Positions 7,035-17,839 of a stretch of 43,988 nucleotides of DNA are shown here, piece after piece. The first letter of the stretch is position 1; each line of letters begins with the position of its first letter. The stretch covers positions 1 through 43,988 of the forward strand of contig JAHITJ010000208.1 of assembly GCA_018817795.1 (NCBI GenBank). Reading direction: 5' to 3'. The notes below the pieces were generated by a model. That model worked only from the letters and a program-made list of their open reading frames with translations. It had not been told where the DNA came from and did not search any database. The translations under genes were made by a program, and so were the position numbers. The DNA comes from Myxococcota bacterium (GTDB lineage: Bacteria; Myxococcota_A; Polyangia; HGW-17).

Positions 7035-10000
7035 GTGGCTGAATATATCATTGAAGATCTGATCATCCAATTGGACGAGACTTTTGAAGACGCAGTAAAT
7101 GAATGGGTCGGCAAGGCGCAGGCCTTCGAAGCCGAGGGCAACCTGCCCCGCGCCATGGACGCCTGGACCCGGGCTGTCAAGGCCTCCGAGACGGCCATCG
7201 GCCCGCGTCTGGCGCTCGCCAAAATGTACAAGGACGCGGCCCGCTGGAACCAGTATGTCGACTCCCTCAACGACGTCTCCAAGCGGCTCCCCGACGAGAT
7301 GATCGAGGAGAAGGCGCAGTTGCTCCACATCACGATCCCGGTGCTTCGCGACCAGATGAAACTGATGCCGAAGGTGGTCGACGCCTACAAGAAAATCCTC
7401 TCGATCACCCCCTCCGACGAGATCGCCTTCAGCGCGCTCGTGGAGATCATCTCCGGCATGTCCCGCTGGCCTGACCTCGTGAAGCTCTACCAGGAACGCC
7501 TCGAGTCCATCGCCGAGGCGGATCGCAAGGCCGATGTTCAATTGGAGATCGCCCGACTGTACAATGACAAATTGCACAACAAGCGCGAAGCCGCAAAGGC
7601 CTACGAAGCCCTCCTCGAACTTGATCCCCAGAACGGTGAGGCCATCTCGAGCCTCAAGGAAATGTACGAACAGGGAAGGGACTTCGAGAGCCTGATCGCC
7701 CTGCACAAGCGGGAGCTCGATTTCATCACCAACGGCGAGGCCCGCGCCGAGAAGATGCTGGAGATCGCCAAGATGGCGGCCTCCCGCGTGAAGAAGCCCG
7801 AGCTGCTGATCTCCCTGTGGGAGGAAGTGCTGGCTGTTGATCCGGGTTCGGTCGAAGCGCTGGAGAACCTCGAGCAACTGTACGAGCGCGAGAAAAACTG
7901 GGAAAAGATGGTGGAGATTGACCGCCAGTTGCTGGACATGGTCACCGACCCCGTCCGGCAGGCAGCCGTGTGCATGAAGCTGGCGCCCACGATCCAGGAG
8001 AAACTCGAAAACCCGTCAGGCGCCGTCGAGATCTGGCGCATGCTGCTCAACCTGGAGCCCGAGAACCGCCGCGCCCAGGACGCCCTCAAGAAACTGCTGG
8101 TGGACACCGGCGAATTTGACGAACTGGAGGGTCTGTTCCGCCAGTGGGAAAAACTGGAAGAGTACATCCGCATCATCGCCAAGCAGTCCGACGGCGAAGC
8201 CGACACGACGAAAAAAATCGATCTGCTGTTCCGGGAGGCCCGCATCTGGCACGCCGACCTGAACAAGTCCGACCGCGCCATGAAGGCCTACGAAAAGGTG
8301 CTTGAGGTAGAAGACTCCAACCTGCAGGCCGCTGAGGCCCTGATCGTCCTGTACGAGGAGGCCCAGCAGTTCAAGAAGCTTCCCACGGTCCTGGAGATCC
8401 GCATCTCCCATACCGAGGACGACGAGCTCAAGCGCGACCGCATCGAGGCGCTGGCCCGCATCTTCGACGAACACCTGAAGGACAAAGATAGCGCCTTCCG
8501 CTGGTTCGTAGCGGCGTTCAAGCTGGGGCCAGACCTGGATCCGCTGCGCGAGGCCTGCGAGCGCCTCGCCGGGGCCGTGGACAACGGATGGAGCCAGCTC
8601 GTGGCAGCCTACGAGAGCGCCTACGAAGCCTGTTCCAGTCCGGACGTGGCGATGCAGTTGATGCTAGTGGTCGCCTCCGCCCAGGAAAACCAGCTCCAGC
8701 AGCCCGAGAAGGCGCTCGCCACCAACTTGAAGATCCTCGAGATCGACGATGCGAGCGAACCCGCCCTGGACGCCCTCGAGCGCATTTACCAGTCCCGCCA
8801 GCAGTGGGAAGACCTGCTCTCGGTCTACGAAAAGAAGATTGATCTGGCCATCGACGACAGCGTCCGCAAGGAGCTTCACTGGAAGCTGGCCGACATCTAC
8901 GACACCCTGATGGAGAAGCCCACCAAGGCCGTCGAAGCCTACCAGCAGGCGCTGGAGTTGCTGCCCGAGGACGTCCCCACCATGCAGCGGCTGGACCAAC
9001 TCTATGCCCGCCTCGAGAAGTGGCAGGATCTTTCCGACATCCTCGAGCGCCAGCTTGAGTTCGCCGACGACGACTCGGTCCGCGTGGAACTGAAGTTCCG
9101 CTGGTCCGACGTTCAGGAGAGCCGCCTGGACAAGGTCGAGGATGCCATCGAGGGCTACCGTGAGGTGCTCGAGTGGCAGCCCGGACACGAAGGTGCCAAG
9201 GACAAGCTCGAGAAGCACCTCGAGTCCGAGACCGCCGCCTACCGCCGCTCAGCCGCCGACATCCTCGAGCCAGTCTACAAGACCCTCATGGAGTTCGAAA
9301 ACCTCGTGAAGGTGCACGAAATCCAGGCCGAGACCGATGACGATCCGATCTTCATCCTCGACATGTTCATCACCATCGGCAACCTGTGGTCGGAGAACAT
9401 CGGCAACAACGAGAAGGCCCTCGACGCCTATTCCCGCGCCGTGCGGCACAGCCCTGACTCCGACGACGCCCGCTCCGCCTTCGAAAAGATCGCCGAGATC
9501 GAAGACCGCTGGGCCTCCGTGCTCACCGTCTATGGCGAGATCCTGAAGGAGGGGGAACTCGGAGAGATCATCTCCCACACCCTTCACGTCCGGGCCGCGG
9601 AGATTGCGCGGGACCACCTGGATAAGACGAACATCGCGATCCATCATTTCAGTTCGGCCCTCGAGCTCGATCCGATGAACGAGACGGTGCTCACTGCCCT
9701 GGAGACCCTGTACCAGAACACCGAGAACTGGGATCAACTGCTGTTCGTCAGCCGCAAGCAACTCGAGCTGGCCCAGGAACTGGAACGCCGGCAGGAGCTG
9801 CGGTTCCGCTGCGGCATGATCCTCGATCAGAAGCTGGACCGTTCCCAGGAGGCAGTTGCAGTGTATGAGGAGGTCCTGGGCGAAGAGCCGAACCGCCTGA
9901 CCGCCCTCCACGCGCTGGACGTCCTCTACCAGAAGCTCGAGAACTGGAGCGAGCTGGCCGACAACCTGACCAAGCAGCTCGAACTGGCCGAGGAGATCGA

Positions 10001-13000
10001 GGACCAGAGTGAACTGATGCGTCGCCTGGCCGCCGTACAGCACGAAAAACTGAACGAGACCACGATGGCCATCGAGACCTGGCGGCGGGCTCTGGACCTG
10101 GACAACACCGACGACGCTGTGATCTCCGCCCTGGAAAAACTGCTCGACATCGAGGATCACGCCCTGGTAGTCGCCCGCATTCTCGAGCCGGTCTACAAGA
10201 ACCTCGGCAGGTGGGAACCCCTGATCCGCGTCTACGAAATCGTGATGAAGAACAGTTACGATCCGGGTGAACAGATCCAGTTGATCCACCAGATCGCCAA
10301 CATCTTCGACGAGTTCATGGAGGAGCCGCGCCACGCCTTCGATACCTATGCCCGTGCCTTCGCCATCGACGCGCGCCATGCCGACACGCGGCGCCAGCTG
10401 GAGCGTCTGGCCCAGTCCCTGACGGCCTGGGAAGACCTGTTCACCCTGTACTCGAAGAACATCGACGCCAAGGAGGACATCGAGGTCGCCCTGGATCTCC
10501 AGACACGTATCGCGGACATCCTCTCGACGGTCGTCGGCGACGTGGAGCGGGCGGCAACGGCCTACCACAAGTTGCTCGACATCTCCCCGGAATACATACC
10601 CGCCGTGGACGCCCTCGAGAAGCTCTTCCTCACCACGGGCGACATTCCCCGGATGGTCAAGGCCATCCTCAAGAAGGTGGAGCTGGTCGCCGATCCCGAC
10701 GAGAAAAAACGCCTTGCCTTCCGGGTCGCCGAGATCCAGAAGTCCGAGCTCGAGGACAAGAACGCCGCGATCGCGACCTACCGCCTCATCCTGGAGATTG
10801 ACGACGCCGAGATCGAAGCTCTCAACGCCCTCGAGGTCATCTTCGTCCACGACGAGAACTGGGAAAGCCTGCAGGAAGTCTACGCCCGCAAGGCGGATCT
10901 GGCGCCCTCCCTCGAAGAGCGCAAGAGCATGCTCTACACCTTGGGCCAGATGTACGATCAGGAACTGCACAGCCTCGAGAAGGCCATCGAGACCTACGAG
11001 CGAATCCTCGACGAGGATCCGATCGACGAGGTCGCCCTGCAGTCCCTGGACCGCCTGTATGAGGCGGCCCAGAAGTGGCAGGAACTGATCCAGGTGCTCG
11101 ACGTCGAGATCCAGAACGGCCAGAGCGACGTCGAGATCGCCGCGATCAAGCTGCGCCTCGGCGAGGTTCACGAGCTGCGTCTGGCGTCGCCCGACATCGC
11201 TGTCCCCCTGTTCGGGGAAGCCCTGGGCCTGGACTCCAGCAACGAGGGCGTGATTGTGTCCCTCTCCCGCGTCATGCACGGCGGCGCCGGTGACGAGCGC
11301 TGCACTGAAATCACATACGAGCCCGAGGTCCGCACCGCCGCAGCGGTGATCCTGGATCAATATTATTCCACTGTGGGCGAGCAGGAGAATCTGGTCGACG
11401 TCCTCAACGTGCGCGTGGAGCAAAGTGAGGACACGTATGAGCGTGTCCAGTTGCTACACCGACTCAAGGACATCCACGAACTCCAACTGGATCAGCCCAA
11501 GGCCGCTCGCGACGACATGGCCCGCGCCCTTCACCTCGATCCACGTCATGAGGAGACGCTGCACGACATCGAGAAACTGTCTGCCGTCATCGACGCATGG
11601 GCCGAACTGATCAGCATCTACACCGAAGTGCACAAGGGCTGCGAAGAGGACGATGACAAGGTCTTCTACCTGCACCGCATGGCACGCGTGTTTGAAGACG
11701 AACTGGGCGACCCTTCGCAGGCCACCATCCGCCTCGAGGAGGTCCTCAAACTCGACGCTGAATCCGAAACAGCCCTCACCGGCCTGGATCGCCTGCTGGG
11801 TATTCAGGAACGTTATGAGGAGCTGGCCCGTGTGCTGACACGCGAGGTGGAGCTGGCCAACGTGCCGGAAGAGGCTCAAAACTTCCGCTATCGCCTCGCC
11901 CGCCTGCTCGTGGAGCATCTGGGCTCCCCGGAGAAGGGCGTGGAAGCCTACGCCGCGCTGCTTGAAGAAGCACCCTATCACGACGCCGCCCGACAGGGCA
12001 TGGAAGACCTGCTGGCGCAAGGCACCAATCCAAAGAGGGTGTTCGAGGTCCTCGAGCCGCTGTACCGCCAGGATTCCCTCTGGGAAAGCCTGGTGAACCT
12101 GCACGAGAAATACCTGGAATTCGTGAAGGATTCCGAGGAGCGCATCACGCTCTTCAAGACCATCTGCGACCTGCAGGAAAACTACCTGCGTGATCCCGAC
12201 ATGGCCTTCAAGACCTGGGCCCGTGCCTTCTCGGAGGCTGAGGCCGATGTGGAGATCCAGGAGCGCCTGGAAGGCCTGGCCGCCCAGATGGCGCTTTGGC
12301 CCGACCTAACCGAGGTATACCGTGCCTCCGCCAAGAAGCTTTCTGCACTGGCACGGTCCCAGACCGCCCAGGCCGATGATCTCAACGATCTGTCCGTACA
12401 CATCTGGCTCAAGACCGCCCGGGTCCATGAGGAGGAGATGCAGGATCCCGCCGGTGCCGAGGAGGCCAATCTTGAAGTGCTCAAGATCGACTACGAGCAC
12501 TTCACCGCCCTGGAGAGCCTTGACCGCATCTACTCCGCCAATTCCATGTATCCCGAGCTCGCCGGCATCCTCGACCGTCGTGCCAAGACCTCCCAGGATT
12601 CCTATGACCGCGTGCAGTTCCTGTTCCGCCTGGCCAAGGTCCGCGAGGAGGATCTGCGCGATCTTCCGGCGGCGGTGGCGGCCTTCGAGGCCATCATTCG
12701 GGAGGAGGAGCAGAACATAGAGGCTCTCGAGGGTCTGGAACGCATCCATTTCGAGACCGGAGACTATAAGGCGCTGTTCAACGTCTACGAACGCATGTCC
12801 AAGGCCCTGTCTTCCGACGACGACGTGGCCGAGGCGCTGGCCCACATGGCCAAGATCGCGTCCGATGCCCTGAAGAACCCACTGGGCGCCAAGGATCTCT
12901 GGAAACGCGTGCTTGACCTCAAGGGCGAGGAGGCCCGCGCGCTGAAAGAACTGTCCCTGCTGGCCGAGGCCGCCCGTGACTGGGCTGCCTGCGTTGACTT

Positions 13001-16000
13001 CCTGAACCGCATCACCCAGGCCTCCTATGAGACCTTCGAGCAGGTGGATGCCTACCTTTCTGTCGGCCGCATCGCCCTGAAGGAACTGGCCGATCACCGC
13101 CAGGCACTCGACGCCTACCAGTCGGTGCGCTCCATTGATCCGTCCAACATCGAGGCGTTGGAAAACCTTGCGTTCATCTTCTCCGAGAGCCAGGCATGGG
13201 AGGAGCTCGTTGAAGTGCTCGAGGCCCTCGTCGGGCTCGGACAGGGCAGCATGCCTGCAATCAAGTTGCGCGCCCTGTACGCCCAGATCGGCAAGATCGA
13301 GAAGGAATACCTGATGCGGTCGGATCGCGCCATCGCGGCGTGGGAAAACGTACTTATGCAGGTGTCCGGAGACGCCGAGGCCCTTGAGGCCCTCGAGACC
13401 CTGTATACCCAGAGCGAATTGTGGACAGACACCATCCGCATCCTGGAGGAAAAGGTCCGGAACTGCCAGAAGGATCCCCAGCGGATCGAGCTGCTGTTCC
13501 AGATCGCCGACATTTATGAGACCCGGGTGTGGGACAAGGCCTCCGCCGCCAATGCCTATGGCCGCGTGCTGAAGATCGAACGGCTCCACATCGATGCGTT
13601 CAACCACCTCGAGCGTCTGCTCCAGGATCTGAACAAATGGAAGGAACTGACCGAACTCTACCTGAAGAAGTTCGCCGACCTCGGTGGACAGGAAGAGGAG
13701 GTCCCCGCCGAGCACAAGGCCGAAATCGTCTCCATCCTGCAGCGGCTGGCCGTGGTATACGAGGAGAAGATGTCCGACCGCGAGAACGCGTTTGTGGCCC
13801 TGTCCAACGCATTCGCAATCGCACCGATGAATGACGTCACGGCCGATCACCTGGAGCGCCTGGCCTCGATTCAAAACAACTGGGAAGAACTCATCGAGAT
13901 GTATCAGGAGGCCGTCGAAGCCGTCGAAGACCGCCTGGTCAGGTGCGATCTGCTCGTGAAGATGGGCAAGTGGTACGCCGACCAGCTTGATGACCTTGCC
14001 AAGGCCTCCGAGGTCCTCAAGCAGGCCCTGCGCCTGGAGCCCAAATACGGGCGCGTCCACCTGCAGATGGCCGAGGTGCACCGCAAGAACCAGTCCGTCG
14101 GTGAGTACATCTCCGAGCTGCGGCTGGCACTGGAGGTCGAGACCCGTCAGGACGTCGTTTACAAGTCCGCCATGGAACTGGCCCGCACCTATGAGAAGGA
14201 ATTCGGTGACATGGACGAGGCGATCCGCTTCTACAAGAAGGCGCACGAAGCCTCCCAGACCCATGAGGAGCCTCTTGAGTCCCTTGAGCGCCTCTACGAG
14301 AGGGGTGAGAAGTGGCGCGAACTGATCGAGATCGTGAACGAGCGTGTCGATCGCAGCACCAATGAAGAGGAGATTTTTGATCTCAAGGTAAAGATCGCGG
14401 ATCTTTACGATGATCGCCGCGAACTCCCGTCCAAAGCCATCGAGGTCCTCAACGAGCTTCTCGACGCGCATCCGGAAAACCTGGTCATCATGCGCAAGCT
14501 CGAGGAACTGTATGAGAAAATCGGTGACCTGGAAGAATACCTCGCCATCCTCGAGCGGCAGATGACCTATCTGTCGCACGACGACGAGCGCATCCGCAAG
14601 TCACACCAGATGGCCGCCGTCTGGGAAGAGCACTTCGAGAAGCCAGACAAGGCCATTGAATGCTACGAGGCCATCCTGGCGATCAGCGACAAGGATGAGC
14701 GGTCCTATCAGAACCTGGCAAGACTGTACCGCCAGGAGAAGAAGTGGACTGAGTACATTGAAGTCATCTACCGCCACATCTACACCAAGCATGATCCGAA
14801 GGAGCGCGTACGCCTGTACAAGGCAGCCGCCGAGGTGCTGGAGAAACAACTCAACGAACCCGAGCGCTCCATCGACGCCTACATGGCTGTGCTCGATGAC
14901 GACGCGATGGACATCGATGCACTGACAGCGCTGTCCCGCCTGTACGAAATCCAGGAAGACTGGGATCGCTGCATGGACGTCTCGGTCAGACTTGTTGATC
15001 TGATCAGCGACCAGAACACCAAGGTCGACCTGTATTTCCGCATCGGCAAGATCTCCGAGGATTTCCAGCACAACCCATCCGAAGCCGAGCGCCTCTACGC
15101 GGAAGCCCTGGCGATCAATCCGTCCTTCGTACCCGCCCTTAAAAAGCTTTCGAACATCTACGGCGACCGCCACGACTGGCTCAAGGCGTCCAAGATGCTC
15201 GAGGTCGCCCAGACCCATACTGCCAACGTCGTCGACAAGGCTGGCTATCTTTATGATGGCGGTGTGATCCGCCTCGATCACCTCGATGACGCCGAGCGCG
15301 CCGGCGAGCTGCTCGAAGCCTGTCTGGAGCTCGATCCGGAGCACGTCGACGCTGCCCTGCGCTACACGGACATCCTTTGGGATCGCCAGCGCTATGAGGA
15401 CATGTTCCCGCACCTCCAGATGCTGGTGCGCAAGCTCGAGTCCGCTTCGGCCGACCGGGATCTCATGGCGAAGGTCTACTTCCGCTATGGTCGCTCCGCG
15501 GAGGCCCGCAAGGAGCTTGAGAAAGCCCAGAAGGCCTACTACAACGCCTACCAGATTGAGAAGACGTCGCTGCCGGTGCTGCAGGGCATGGCATCGGTTT
15601 GCTATCAACTCGAGCAGTGGGAGCAGGCGTTCAAGCTTTACAAGCAGATTCTGGTGCATCCGCAGGCCGAGTCCGACCACGAACTACAGACGGAAATCTA
15701 CTACAAGCTCGGCGCGGTCCACTTCAAGCGCAATGAACTGATGAAAGCCCAGAACCTCTACGAGAAGGCCCTTGACAACAATCCTGGGCACCAGCCCACG
15801 CTGCTGGCCATGGTCGAACTTTACGAGAAGGAGAACAATTTCAAGGCGGCAGCAGAGATCAAGGGGCGCATCGCCGCCAATCTTTCGGGTGAAGAGCAGG
15901 TTGAGTTCATGATCGGCCTGGCCGAATACTTCCGCGACAAGGTGATGGACAACGCCAGCGCCATCAAGGTGTTCGAGGACGCCTACGCGATCGATCCGAA

Positions 16001-17540
16001 GAACACGCTGATCATTCATGAACTGATCGAACTGTACCAGACGACCGAGCAGTGGAAGAAGGTCGCCAAGAACATGATCCTGCTCGCCGAGATGGAGTCC
16101 GATCCGAGCATCCGCTCCAAGATCTGGTACGCAGTCGGCGGCGTGTTCCGCGAGTACATCAAGTCCCTCGACGATGCCGTCGACTACTACAACCGTGCGC
16201 TCGATGACGATCCGAACAACCTGAAGGCGTTCCAGCACACAGACGAGATCCTGACCAAGAAGAAGGACTGGAAACTGCAGGAGCGCAATTACCGCAAGAT
16301 GATCAAGCGCGTTATGGAAAACCAGCCGGAGAACCATGGGCTGCTGACCAACCTGTGGCACTTCCTCGGCGAGATCTACCGTACCCGCCTCAAAGACTTC
16401 AAGGCTGCCATGGGCGCCTTCGAAACCGCCATCGCCCTGGATCCATCCGCCTCCAACCGTCACGAGATCCTGGCCGAGCTTTACGAACTGGCCGGTCCTG
16501 ACACCTATGACAAGGCCATCGCCAAGCACCACGAGATCCTGGACCGCAACGCGTACAACCAGGAGAGCATGAAGAAACTGTACCGGCTCTATCTTGAGAC
16601 GCGCAACTACGACGCCGCCTGGTGCATGTCGGCAGCGCTGACCAACCTCAAGGTCGCGGAGGCCGAAGAACTGGAGTTCTACAACCAGTACAAACCCCGC
16701 GGCTTCGCCCAGCTCAAGCAGCGTTTCACCACGGACATCTGGGCCAACATGCTCACGTCCTCGATGGAAGATCCGGCCATGCGTCACCTGATGGCCGCGA
16801 TCTCGATCCCCATCACGACCCTGAAGGGCCGGCCGACCAAGAACTGGGGCATCAACCGCAAAAACCGTCAGGAGCCCGCAGGCGAAGGCCCGCTGTTCAA
16901 CAAGATCTTCTTCTATGTGCTGGATCGCCTTGCTGTTGAGGCGCCTGAACTGTACCTGCTGCCCGATCACCGCGCTGGCATGCAGCACGGCGTCATGATC
17001 GAGAAGGGACAGCGCATCCCGTTCGTGACCGTGGGACAGGAACTGCTCCAGGGTCACATGGAAAAGGATCTGGCCTTCATGGTGGCGCGTGAACTGACCT
17101 ACATGCGGCCGGAATACTACCTGCTCAAGCACGTTTCGAGTGTCGGCGAGCTGCGCGCGATGGTCTTCGGCTCTATGCGCCTGGTCAACGCCCAGATGCC
17201 ACTTCCCGTGGATGCGGGCGTCCTGCAGCAGACCGCAGCCCAGCTGGCACCGGTGCTGCCCCCGGCCTCCAAGGAGGCGCTGATTGGACTCACGCAGAAG
17301 ATGGCCGCAACGAACTACACGCCCAACGTGGATTCCTTCATTCAGGGCGTGGAACTGACCTGTCACCGTGCCGCCCTGACTCTGGTTCAGGATCTGGACG
17401 TGGCCATGCTCGTGCTGCAAGCCGAACCTATGATCGCCGGCGGTCTTGGTCTTCAGCAAAAGAAGGACGCTCTGCTGCGTTTCGCGACGTCGGAAAAATT
17501 CTTTGAACTGAGGAAAATCCTCGGAGTCGCCATCGGGTGA
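7035..17540 (+). CDS. giant TPR-repeat protein (about 3,500 residues)
   Basis: A 3,501-residue protein. GTG at 7035 is preferred because GGAGG lies 5 nt upstream; an in-frame ATG at 7023 has no such site. There is no signal peptide, so it is presumably cytoplasmic. Almost the whole chain is built from TPR-like helical hairpins in a unit of about 72 residues: spacings of exactly 72 were counted three times near the N-terminus between equivalent positions (AY-x-x-L-L-x-x-D-P). A few units are longer. About 40-45 units reach residue ~3210. The last ~285 residues form a separate domain with AREL (3351-3354) and ELTCHRAAL (from 3440), which resemble the metal-binding helices of M48-type peptidases but lack HExxH. 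A scaffold role is likely. A small lipoprotein gene follows after 5 nt. Confidence 0.93.
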   Translation: MAEYIIEDLIIQLDETFEDAVNEWVGKAQAFEAEGNLPRAMDAWTRAVKASETAIGPRLALAKMYKDAARWNQYVDSLNDVSKRLPDEMIEEKAQLLHITIPVLRDQMKLMPKVVDAYKKILSITPSDEIAFSALVEIISGMSRWPDLVKLYQERLESIAEADRKADVQLEIARLYNDKLHNKREAAKAYEALLELDPQNGEAISSLKEMYEQGRDFESLIALHKRELDFITNGEARAEKMLEIAKMAASRVKKPELLISLWEEVLAVDPGSVEALENLEQLYEREKNWEKMVEIDRQLLDMVTDPVRQAAVCMKLAPTIQEKLENPSGAVEIWRMLLNLEPENRRAQDALKKLLVDTGEFDELEGLFRQWEKLEEYIRIIAKQSDGEADTTKKIDLLFREARIWHADLNKSDRAMKAYEKVLEVEDSNLQAAEALIVLYEEAQQFKKLPTVLEIRISHTEDDELKRDRIEALARIFDEHLKDKDSAFRWFVAAFKLGPDLDPLREACERLAGAVDNGWSQLVAAYESAYEACSSPDVAMQLMLVVASAQENQLQQPEKALATNLKILEIDDASEPALDALERIYQSRQQWEDLLSVYEKKIDLAIDDSVRKELHWKLADIYDTLMEKPTKAVEAYQQALELLPEDVPTMQRLDQLYARLEKWQDLSDILERQLEFADDDSVRVELKFRWSDVQESRLDKVEDAIEGYREVLEWQPGHEGAKDKLEKHLESETAAYRRSAADILEPVYKTLMEFENLVKVHEIQAETDDDPIFILDMFITIGNLWSENIGNNEKALDAYSRAVRHSPDSDDARSAFEKIAEIEDRWASVLTVYGEILKEGELGEIISHTLHVRAAEIARDHLDKTNIAIHHFSSALELDPMNETVLTALETLYQNTENWDQLLFVSRKQLELAQELERRQELRFRCGMILDQKLDRSQEAVAVYEEVLGEEPNRLTALHALDVLYQKLENWSELADNLTKQLELAEEIEDQSELMRRLAAVQHEKLNETTMAIETWRRALDLDNTDDAVISALEKLLDIEDHALVVARILEPVYKNLGRWEPLIRVYEIVMKNSYDPGEQIQLIHQIANIFDEFMEEPRHAFDTYARAFAIDARHADTRRQLERLAQSLTAWEDLFTLYSKNIDAKEDIEVALDLQTRIADILSTVVGDVERAATAYHKLLDISPEYIPAVDALEKLFLTTGDIPRMVKAILKKVELVADPDEKKRLAFRVAEIQKSELEDKNAAIATYRLILEIDDAEIEALNALEVIFVHDENWESLQEVYARKADLAPSLEERKSMLYTLGQMYDQELHSLEKAIETYERILDEDPIDEVALQSLDRLYEAAQKWQELIQVLDVEIQNGQSDVEIAAIKLRLGEVHELRLASPDIAVPLFGEALGLDSSNEGVIVSLSRVMHGGAGDERCTEITYEPEVRTAAAVILDQYYSTVGEQENLVDVLNVRVEQSEDTYERVQLLHRLKDIHELQLDQPKAARDDMARALHLDPRHEETLHDIEKLSAVIDAWAELISIYTEVHKGCEEDDDKVFYLHRMARVFEDELGDPSQATIRLEEVLKLDAESETALTGLDRLLGIQERYEELARVLTREVELANVPEEAQNFRYRLARLLVEHLGSPEKGVEAYAALLEEAPYHDAARQGMEDLLAQGTNPKRVFEVLEPLYRQDSLWESLVNLHEKYLEFVKDSEERITLFKTICDLQENYLRDPDMAFKTWARAFSEAEADVEIQERLEGLAAQMALWPDLTEVYRASAKKLSALARSQTAQADDLNDLSVHIWLKTARVHEEEMQDPAGAEEANLEVLKIDYEHFTALESLDRIYSANSMYPELAGILDRRAKTSQDSYDRVQFLFRLAKVREEDLRDLPAAVAAFEAIIREEEQNIEALEGLERIHFETGDYKALFNVYERMSKALSSDDDVAEALAHMAKIASDALKNPLGAKDLWKRVLDLKGEEARALKELSLLAEAARDWAACVDFLNRITQASYETFEQVDAYLSVGRIALKELADHRQALDAYQSVRSIDPSNIEALENLAFIFSESQAWEELVEVLEALVGLGQGSMPAIKLRALYAQIGKIEKEYLMRSDRAIAAWENVLMQVSGDAEALEALETLYTQSELWTDTIRILEEKVRNCQKDPQRIELLFQIADIYETRVWDKASAANAYGRVLKIERLHIDAFNHLERLLQDLNKWKELTELYLKKFADLGGQEEEVPAEHKAEIVSILQRLAVVYEEKMSDRENAFVALSNAFAIAPMNDVTADHLERLASIQNNWEELIEMYQEAVEAVEDRLVRCDLLVKMGKWYADQLDDLAKASEVLKQALRLEPKYGRVHLQMAEVHRKNQSVGEYISELRLALEVETRQDVVYKSAMELARTYEKEFGDMDEAIRFYKKAHEASQTHEEPLESLERLYERGEKWRELIEIVNERVDRSTNEEEIFDLKVKIADLYDDRRELPSKAIEVLNELLDAHPENLVIMRKLEELYEKIGDLEEYLAILERQMTYLSHDDERIRKSHQMAAVWEEHFEKPDKAIECYEAILAISDKDERSYQNLARLYRQEKKWTEYIEVIYRHIYTKHDPKERVRLYKAAAEVLEKQLNEPERSIDAYMAVLDDDAMDIDALTALSRLYEIQEDWDRCMDVSVRLVDLISDQNTKVDLYFRIGKISEDFQHNPSEAERLYAEALAINPSFVPALKKLSNIYGDRHDWLKASKMLEVAQTHTANVVDKAGYLYDGGVIRLDHLDDAERAGELLEACLELDPEHVDAALRYTDILWDRQRYEDMFPHLQMLVRKLESASADRDLMAKVYFRYGRSAEARKELEKAQKAYYNAYQIEKTSLPVLQGMASVCYQLEQWEQAFKLYKQILVHPQAESDHELQTEIYYKLGAVHFKRNELMKAQNLYEKALDNNPGHQPTLLAMVELYEKENNFKAAAEIKGRIAANLSGEEQVEFMIGLAEYFRDKVMDNASAIKVFEDAYAIDPKNTLIIHELIELYQTTEQWKKVAKNMILLAEMESDPSIRSKIWYAVGGVFREYIKSLDDAVDYYNRALDDDPNNLKAFQHTDEILTKKKDWKLQERNYRKMIKRVMENQPENHGLLTNLWHFLGEIYRTRLKDFKAAMGAFETAIALDPSASNRHEILAELYELAGPDTYDKAIAKHHEILDRNAYNQESMKKLYRLYLETRNYDAAWCMSAALTNLKVAEAEELEFYNQYKPRGFAQLKQRFTTDIWANMLTSSMEDPAMRHLMAAISIPITTLKGRPTKNWGINRKNRQEPAGEGPLFNKIFFYVLDRLAVEAPELYLLPDHRAGMQHGVMIEKGQRIPFVTVGQELLQGHMEKDLAFMVARELTYMRPEYYLLKHVSSVGELRAMVFGSMRLVNAQMPLPVDAGVLQQTAAQLAPVLPPASKEALIGLTQKMAATNYTPNVDSFIQGVELTCHRAALTLVQDLDVAMLVLQAEPMIAGGLGLQQKKDALLRFATSEKFFELRKILGVAIG

Positions 17541-17545
17541 ACACC

Positions 17546-17758
17546 ATGAAAAACACCATACTGATTGTCTCCCTGTTCAGTCTCGTTGCCGTCGGATGCA
17601 CCGGTGGCAAGAGCACCGGCAAGACCACCCCTGGCACCGATCCGAAGGCGAGTGACAACACCGGCAAGGTGGATCCCTCCGCGGTCAAGGATGCTGCCCC
17701 CACCGGTCCCGCATCGGATCTCTGCACCGATACCCAGTGCCCGGGAGTGGTTCGCTGA
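17546..17758 (+). CDS. small lipoprotein
   Basis: A 70-residue protein with lipoprotein signal peptide (lipobox AVGC, Cys18). The mature part is ~50 residues of Thr/Gly/Lys/Asp/Pro, probably disordered, ending in a short Cys-containing segment (C-T-D-T-Q-C). The ATG at 17546 begins 5 nt after the giant TPR stop, so it depends on the same transcript; a GTG overlapping that stop is an alternative start. No function can be assigned. Confidence 0.75.
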   Translation: MKNTILIVSLFSLVAVGCTGGKSTGKTTPGTDPKASDNTGKVDPSAVKDAAPTGPASDLCTDTQCPGVVR

Positions 17759-17839
17759 CCACCAATCGTCCATCCCCGTTGCGTTTCGCTTTTCGCACAC
17801 GGGCATCACTCCTGGCCAGGCAGTACGGAGGCTTCTTCC

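Noticed and set aside
9249-11423. Long minus-strand open frame (724 codons) inside the giant TPR gene, with similar long frames at 12306-14579 and 15684-17459
   Set aside because: These are antisense shadows of a GC-rich repetitive gene; their products are low-complexity Leu/Val/Gly/Asp/His runs with no domain logic, while the plus strand encodes regular TPR helices.
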